A stretch of DNA of 64,000 nt from Corella eumyota (Eukaryota; Chordata; Ascidiacea; Phlebobranchia; Corellidae): the NCBI GenBank assembly GCA_963082875.1, contig OY720102.1:13366990-13430989 (forward strand), written 5' to 3'. Shown here piece after piece: positions 57,879-64,000 of this stretch; the first letter of the stretch is position 1, and each line of letters opens with the position of its first letter. The notes below the pieces were generated by a model, which saw only the letters and a list, made by a program, of their open reading frames with translations, searched no databases and was not told the DNA's origin. The position numbers were made by a program, and so were the translations under genes.

Positions 57879-60800
57879 GTATTTTATTTAGTTAAAGTTC
57901 CTATAAAGGTTTATAATTAAAATTTTCCCAAACCATCTAATAGTACAAGGTTACTAAATATATTTAAATTTTAAGTGTTCGGATGAGGTTGTGTTACTAT
58001 AGTGATCCTACATTTATTAAAATTTAAATTAACATAAATTTTACAGAACTTGCAAGCAGGACCAGTTAGTTTAAATATTTCTGGCGGCGATTTTGCTGAA
58101 ATTTCAAGGAATTTGCCTCCAAGTGAGTTTTTGTTTTTTAATTTTATATGATTGGGTTTGCCTGACTATAGAAACCAGGGCCGACATTACAAAACTCATT
58201 AAATTAACGATCTTGTTATTATTGGCAAGTGAGAAAATGGGTATTACGAAACAAAAAATATCAAATTTCACAAATGAGATCGGGCAAAATTTAGCGAGTA
58301 GAATTTACTATTCATTAACTTAGCAAGAAGTATTTTGTCTTGGTTATCACTTTACATCTAAGATATATTTTTAAGTTCATAAATATACTGTCACTTATTA
58401 ATATAAATTGTTACTAGGGATGGGCCAAACGAATCCGAGTCCGAGTACTCGGCCCGAGTATTAGGAATATTTTAATACTCGTGCTCGTCGAGCATTTTTT
58501 AGTACTCGGACGCCGAGTAATAATTTGCCATTTAAGATCGTATACGATTTACTAACATAAAAAAAGTTTTGCCTTTTTCTAATAAATTATAATCTACTCT
58601 CAAATATATCACGTTATTTAGGCAACAATTGCGCAACAAATACACTTTTTACATAGTAAAATTTTACGCATAATAAATTTGAGACTTTTACATTTTTGTT
58701 TGGACTTGATATTCCTATCAGCGGTAGGTAGTTGCGTCAACGTTAAACCTTTTATAATCCATAAATACGTGTTTTTTGGCAAATTTGGCATTTTAAAATT
58801 ATGCGGGAAAGATTCTTGTGAACAGTTATATACGTTTAAATGACGTCATAACCGAGTACTCGGACTCGGCCGAGTATCGCAACAAAATACTCGGGCTCGT
58901 CGAATCCGAGTAATTTGGATTTCAGCCCATCCCTAATTGTTACATATACAATTGGTGTAATAAATGCTTAACATATAATGCCATGAAACTTTATTAAACT
59001 GAACAATCCGCCATACTCAATTTATTTTAGCATTTAAACATAAAGGATTCGAAAGAAAACACTATTTCGAAATAGATGATATAACCAAACTGTTTAATCT
59101 TTAGTCATGGTTTTCTTGTGCCGGTTAAAGTTTTTTTTAAGTATATATATAAAATAACTATATTTTGTTTTGTTAATAAATGTGTTTTTTAAACATTTAT
59201 TGTAGAATTGAATTACCATACAATTTATGGACTATTGCTGGGCTATCCGCTAGAGCTTTAACTTTTCATTATAAAAATGACGATATAAAAGCACCTTTGT
59301 GGATAAAATGTAACATCACCGCTTTTAAAACAGATTTAGTTAATGAGCAAGATAGCTCATTCAATTTTGACACATTAGCGAGATCGTTAAATTTAACTTA
59401 ACGAGTTTCATAATGTCGCCCCAGGCCAAGTCTTAGTTTATTTATAGACCTAGCAAAACATTATTTTATGCAATATATTAGCAATGCAAATTTTATTATT
59501 AATATTAAATTAATTTTTTTATAGATGCTGTGGTACATTTACATATCCCACAAGTCAACGTAATTCGTGATTTTCATCAAAATGAGATCACTCAAAACAT
59601 CACTCACCATCAAAACATCACTCACCATAAGCAATATGGTGGAGCATTCATGCCAGGGGCTTCAATATACGATTCTACATTTCCTCAAACAGGTATTTTC
59701 AAGTTAGTTTTACAATACAAAATTATTTTCTGAAAATTGCATTTTTGATCTGATAGGAGAGTTAAAAAACCTTATCTGTGCTAGTAAATTATTAAACTTA
59801 CATTAAGAGGCTATAAACGGTATGAACTTCTGCTGAGCCAGCACTTAATTAGTAGCTTAAATTTTGGGCAATCATAATCTATAATGTTCTAAACTAACGC
59901 ATTCGACATTCCCACATTAAAAATAAAGATATTTACAAAAACAAATTGTAATTGATTTTTACTTTCAACACAACATTAGGGTTTTCCCAACTTATTTTTA
60001 TATTATAAAGTTTTTTTAGTATGAATCATAGTCTAAAAATAAACTCTATATTAACCCAATTTTATTTACATTAAAGGTTTCACTTCAAATGAAAATAAAC
60101 AGCAAAGATCCTCTGCTTTAAATCAGGTTTGAATTTTAAAGTTATTAATAAAATGTTGGGGTCCTGTATGTTGTCTGGTTCTAGACAAAACATAATTACA
60201 CTACGGCTCTCCTGAATTCTCTTTTCTGATTTACGATGCTGGAGAATTCTTACGTATGGAGAACGTTCGTCAGAATTCTTTGCTATGGTTAACGGAATGT
60301 TGTTTTCTCTTCGTTGGCTACTAATTAGCAACAAGCGCACTGCCTAATTTGAGACTTAATCGAACTTACAACTGTTTAATTAAACTATATTACACTAGAA
60401 TGTAGTAATTTATATTATTTATAGCATTTTATGTTAAATAGTTACACTTTTACAAGTAGAAAAAACACATGTAAATTCAACACAAAACATACTTACACCT
60501 CGGCTCTCCTAAATTTTTTCCTACAGATTACGGTTTGAGAGAATTCTCTCCTATGGTAAACGGCACTTTGTTTTGTCTAGAGCCGGACAAAATATGTGAT
60601 CCAAATGTTGTTATATTTATACTAAAGGACCCAGTTTAAAAACTGATATTGATTGTGTCATAAGACCTTGTTTAACAATTAATATGACTGTTAATCATTA
60701 GAAATGCTTGTAGTTTTTCAAACCAAGTTCTTATTCTTTTTTAGGAACAACCTGAAGAATCACAAACTCCAGATCCACATGAGGTTGATCCAGAACCAAG

Positions 60801-62926
60801 AAGAAGACAAAATGAAGGTAAGTTTTATTTTTGTTTATTTTATGGAATTGTTTCTAATATTTTTTTAAGATCCTTGCTTGTCTATGGTCTGTCTATGATA
60901 ATATAAATATATCATCTGGACAATAACAGTATATAATTCTAAACACTGATTTAGTTTGGGTAAAGTAACTGTAGAATTAGGCTGTAAAGTCAACTTTTAA
61001 TAATGATTAAAATGTTTAATTGTCACTAATCTTATTATTAACATAAAAAATGTCGGTTGTTGTAAAATATTTATTATCATTTGAAACTAACTTCTCAGGT
61101 TTTAATGTAATTATAGGTGGGCACAGCTAACCTAAAAAGTAACTTTGTTGAATGGTTATTTGTTACACAACATACTAACTTGTTATCACTGCTTAGTTAT
61201 TGATAACCATTAATGTTAAAATTTAGTTAAAACAAACAAAAAACAACCCTATTTTTAAAACTACAATAATCTAGACCTTAGTTTATGTAAGTTTAAAAAT
61301 ATTTAAAGCTGGCATGGAGGTCAGATAACAACAACCAGTTGGCAGTTACATACACTGTTACATCGTTTAAAAAAATGGCACTGTTTAAACCCGATAAACG
61401 ACGATATTTTGCATATATTCCTCCCCTATCTTAGCATGGTTTACTAGTAAAAAAATTAGATTAATGAACTTATATTAAAAAAAGCGTAATGCAATGGAGA
61501 TTAATAAGTTTAATATCAATTTTTAAAGTTAACTTTGTTAATTAACGATTAACAGATTATTGGGATCTTTATGTATATTAAACTAGTGGACCCGCCACAC
61601 TTCGTGTGGCACTTATGTTGTACAGTTATCTACTAGGACCAGTCCAATTTTACCTTGGCCTATATAAAATATTTTTTTTGGAAAATTGCTCTTATCAGTC
61701 CCCCTTATATACTAATAATATTTTTTTTATAAAATTTGATTAAAAATAAATTTGCCCTTGCGAGTGGGTGGATAGTATATATTCTGCCTATGGTTGAAGA
61801 ACGATTTTTTCTTTTTGTCCAAACATTTTTGGTATAAGTAAAGTATTCTGGGAAATTGCAATATGTAATAGAAGTATTAGAATTTATTTTATTTTATTCA
61901 AAAAACATGACTAATTCTGTAGCTTTTGGCCCTTTTTCAACAGTTTCCTTCTCATTGCCCTCTTTAAAATATATTAGTTGCTGATTTGGTAAATGAACTT
62001 GGAGCGCTTGTACAGCAGGAAAACGCTTACTCATGTGAAAAGGAAATAGTCGCCAACATGCCTCGCTTGACCCAATTGACCGCATATCTTGATATTCATC
62101 GATTTCGTTTTTTGTGTGTGTCAAGTTTTCTTGTGTTATTTTTACCATCGCTTTATCAGATCCTTTATGAATGTATTTAAAAAGATACTTAACAGCAAGG
62201 GAAGAAGAGCAAGATTTAACGTTAATATGGGCTTCATAACGCAAAGTGCAGTATGGATTAAAAGGGACCACATAGCTATTGTTAATGATTTGCCTTTTGT
62301 ATTCAACCTGTTGTCCAAATTCTTCAAAGACCGTCTCATATACGAAGGGTAGATTGTATTCACATTCCAAACTGAACGTTGTATAAACGGTTTTGGAAAT
62401 CCTTTACTACATGCACCATTTCTCATACACTGCAAATTGGTTCTAATAGAGCCACATGGGCCATGAATCATATTTTGCAAAACTATATTTTGCAAACGTT
62501 CAGTTTGTTTTTGCTCACAAGATTCATTAGAAAAAGAATTGGGATCTGGAGGAAGTTCTGCAGAAATTACATTATTGACATCGTCACATGTTCTTGATCT
62601 ATCTTGTTCATCGAGTATAAGCAAAATGTGACTATGTGGAAGACCTCGTTTTTGAAATTTGATGGTAACATATATCCCAGCTATAGGCAAAAACTCGAGC
62701 CCCAATTAATTGTAGTTATTCCGTAATGGAATGCACAAAATTTAGAAATCCATATATATATATATTTGTATTATATTATTGCAAAAAAATACCACCTGTA
62801 AGAAACACTATTTTAATCCAATATTATTTACTTTAAAAGGTTTTACTTCTAATGAAAATGTACAACCAAGATCCTCTGCTTCAAATCATGAGGTTGTTCC
62901 AGAACCAAGAAGAAGACAAAATGAAG
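57639..62926 (+). CDS. NLR-like gene B, N-terminal exons only (runs off the window)
   Basis: Exons 1-5 at 57639-57878, 58047-58122, 59525-59692, 60077-60126 and 60745-60817 match gene A exons 1-5 in length (except exon 1), phase and protein; all are open. A further fused exon lies at 62840-62926. The NACHT exon, expected after about 1.2 kb of intron in gene A, would be beyond 64,000. Intron 2 holds a TIR element with a nested hAT-like MITE; intron 4 holds a fold-back element. Function as for gene A, inferred from paralogy only, since no NACHT is visible. Confidence 0.7.
58047..58122 (+). CDS. gene B exon 2
   Basis: NLQAGPVSLNISGGDFAEIS plus RNLPP; 76 nt as in gene A, donor GTGAGT. Confidence 0.8.
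58176..59424. mobile_element. TIR element in gene B intron 2
   Basis: The left end CAGGGCCGACATTACAAAAC faces the right end, which in reverse complement reads CCTGGGGCGACATTATGAAA; similarity extends inward (ACTCATTAAATTAACGATCT versus ACTCGTTAAGTTAAATTTAA). It interrupts sequence that is continuous in gene A (GAAACCAGACTTAATC near 23,023). The 73-codon open frame inside it (59,180-59,401) is not supported as a gene. It carries a nested MITE at 58,415-58,935. Confidence 0.75.
58415..58935. mobile_element. hAT-type MITE, 521 bp, 8-bp target duplication
   Basis: Perfect terminal inverted repeat TAGGGATGGGC...GCCCATCCCTA, flanked on both sides by ATTGTTAC (58,407-58,414 and 58,936-58,943). Eight-base duplications are the hAT signature. 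Subterminal regions are packed with CCGAGTACTCGG palindromes. No coding. Confidence 0.92.
59525..59692 (+). CDS. gene B exon 3
   Basis: AVVHLHIPQVNVIRDFHQNE, then the doubled NITHH motif and KQYGGAFMPGASIYDSTFPQ. 168 nt, phase 1 to 1, good GTATTT donor. Only a few residues differ from gene A, and the DNA differences are fewer than in the introns, suggesting purifying selection. Confidence 0.8.
59805..59945 (+). repeat. SINE 3' fragment
   Basis: Body and tail of the SINE family only: GAACTTCTGCTGAGCCAGCA to CCCACATTAAAAATAAAGA. The tRNA-like head is missing. Confidence 0.65.
60077..60126 (+). CDS. gene B exon 4
   Basis: FTSNENKQQRSSALNQ; 50 nt, phase 1 to 0, acceptor ATTAAAG, donor GTTTGA. 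Confidence 0.75.
60171..60590. mobile_element. fold-back/MITE element in gene B intron 4
   Basis: TTGTCTGGTTCTAGACAAAA at the left faces TTTTGTCTAGAGCCGGACAA at the right (about 20 of 22 bases). A TATG lies next to each end and may be the target duplication. Inside, a block of about 100 bases (CGGCTCTCCTGAATTCTC to GGAGAATTCT) is present twice in direct order, and GAGAATTC is itself palindromic-rich. No coding. Confidence 0.7.
60745..60817 (+). CDS. gene B exon 5
   Basis: EQPEESQTPDPHEVDPEPRR plus RQNE; 73 nt, phase 0 to 1, strong acceptor TTCTTTTTTAG and donor GTAAGT. Confidence 0.8.
61110..61582. repeat. dispersed repeat, copy 2
   Basis: Matches 25,590-26,050. It begins TAGGTGGGCACAGCTAACC. 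Its right end is abutted by the Helitron terminus at 61,583. Confidence 0.6.
61583..62766 (-). mobile_element. internally deleted Helitron, 1.2 kb
   Basis: Same two ends as the 6.36-kb copy: CTAG plus GCCACAC/GTGTGGC hairpin at 61,583-61,610, and the 5' end block with CAGCTATAGGCAAAAACTCG to a TA run at about 62,766. Two internal deletions leave only about 0.9 kb of the Rep domain. The remaining piece reads on the minus strand with GLPHSHILLILDEQD and AVKYLFKYIHKG; it is frameshifted near 62,330. At one place where the long copy has a stop, this copy is open. Confidence 0.88.
62840..62926 (+). CDS. fused exon 4/5 of an NLR-like gene
   Basis: One 87-nt open block: FTSNENVQPRSSASNH, then EVVPEPRRRQNE. 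The left half matches exon 4 of gene A, the right half the end of exon 5, with the intervening intron gone. Acceptor CTTTAAAAG, donor GTAAGT; phase 1 in and 1 out, the same as exons 4 and 5 spliced together. Its flanks match gene A (26,055-26,180 left, 33,210-33,560 right), so it derives from an A-type copy by a deletion between the two exons. It could be spliced after gene B exon 5, because the phases allow it. Confidence 0.65.
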
Positions 62927-64000
62927 GTAAGTTTAAATCTTGTTTATAATATGGAAGTGTTTTTGGTATATGTTTATCTTTGATATAAGTAGACTGACTC
63001 CACAGTCTAATCTTGCATCGAATGTAAATGTCTTTATTAGGTTTGGTAATTTTAATCTGCTTATGTATTAAGTAATAGCAAAAGTGACTCATTTTTGCAC
63101 CAACAAAATAACACTTTAAGATAGATGCAGTTGATATTAAACCTGAGACCTTAGGCAACAACACCTAATAATATAACCACTGGTATGACGTCATAAAGTC
63201 CTGTGTTTGATTCCTACTGTTTCCATGTCAAAAAGTTTTTAAATAAGATGCTACAAGCAATACTGTAACATATCAATTCAATGCATATATTTTACAATAA
63301 CAATTTTTGTTTTGTATCTATCTTTATTGTTGATGTGGGAAGGTTGACTTTACAACCGAAACAGAGAGTAGCATCAGTTACTCCAACCTAGTCACGAGTT
63401 AATAGAGAAATAATATTGGTTATAATTGCCTAATAATTTATCTGCTGATTGCTTTTTTGGGGCTTAGTAGAAGTTTGTATTGTTTATAGTGCCTTACTTA
63501 AGGGCGCCACAGCATGGAAACATTAGGGATTGAGCCCAGATCCTCATGTAGTGTAGGAAATGTTCTGACCACTACACCATGCTGCCAATCTTTTTTAAAT
63601 AGAATAAAAATCACAAAATATAAAATATAACACAGTTGTCACTAACAAAATTGCACTTTAAGATGGATTAAATTAAATTTTTATCTTTTATGCTTTTATA
63701 ATAAATTTAAACAGCACCTTGTTAAAATAACATTAAATTAAACACATATATATCATTCTGAACAATTATTATTTAAAGTTTAAACTGATTTTTCTTTAAG
63801 CCACTTTTACGTAAAATTTATAAAATAATAAAATAATGCTCAAACGCTTTTATTAATATACAGTAAAGCAGTTGATTAATGAAAAATATTGAAATAACCA
63901 AAATATTGAAAAAGGCATTAGCATTAAGTTCATTCTTTTATCAATGTATTTTTATATATTTAGTATAATTTTTGTTTAATTATTTTGCAAAAAGTTTTAA
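62927..64000. other. intron or intergenic sequence to the window edge
   Basis: The first 300 bases match intron 5 of gene A. A minus-strand SINE follows, and the last 400 bases are AT-rich with nothing recognised. The NACHT exon of gene B is not reached. Confidence 0.6.
63305..63590 (-). repeat. tRNA-derived SINE, minus strand
   Basis: Tail CTTTATTGTTGATGTGGGAA at left, head GGGATTGAGCCCAGATCCTC and GACCACTACACCATGCTGCC at right. More diverged than the 46.5-kb copy. Confidence 0.75.

Noticed and set aside
59180-59401. 73-codon frame inside the TIR element of gene B
   Set aside because: No recognised domain and not maintained in the related copy at 32.9-33.1 kb.

Overview
The window is AT-rich, intron-rich, transposon-laden animal DNA, almost certainly from a Ciona-type ascidian. 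Evidence: the 16-nt sequence ATTCTATTTGAATAAG, which I know as the Ciona mRNA spliced leader, occurs twice; short host exons have GT/AG borders; tRNA-derived SINEs are common; and a metazoan NACHT-LRR receptor gene and a TXNL4A (DIM1) fragment are present. No bacterial, tRNA, rRNA or CRISPR locus is supported.

Layout. 1-2.7 kb: gene-free. 2.7-8.1 kb: a young Ty3/gypsy LTR retrotransposon of the Gmr1-like type (integrase ahead of reverse transcriptase) with 5-bp target duplication; each LTR holds the spliced-leader sequence. 8.4-16.6 kb: three tandem copies of a 3.3-kb non-coding repeat, the middle one internally deleted. 16.7-18.5 kb: an interrupted SINE. 18.5-21.0 kb: a 15-16 bp minisatellite (TTACATTTAAACCCC type). 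21.2-43.7 kb: gene A, an NLR-like gene whose exons join in silico without interruption (about 945 aa). Its introns hold a 6.36-kb Helitron nested in a terminal-inverted-repeat element, two decayed LTR retroelement remnants and several small MITEs. 45.2-48.6 kb: a truncated TXNL4A copy and a decayed 3-beta-hydroxysteroid-dehydrogenase-like gene with SINEs in its introns. 48.7 kb: a CRE/TATA-type promoter-like sequence. 49.9-57.4 kb: a field of recurring non-coding modules plus a second minisatellite array. 57.6 kb to the right edge: gene B, a paralogue of gene A. Its first five exons are present and open, an extra fused exon 4/5 lies further on, and its NACHT exon would fall outside the window.

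Genes A and B are tandem duplicates that share upstream sequence, exon sizes and splice phases, and an upstream minisatellite of the same family. They differ in exon-1 repeat number and in transposon load. Gene A encodes an Asn/Asp/Glu-rich repeat N terminus, a His/Gln-rich segment, a NACHT ATPase with clear Walker A and B motifs, and ribonuclease-inhibitor-type LRRs. A cytosolic pattern-recognition or signalling role is inferred from the family. LRR exons were copied together with a stem-loop-bearing intron segment.
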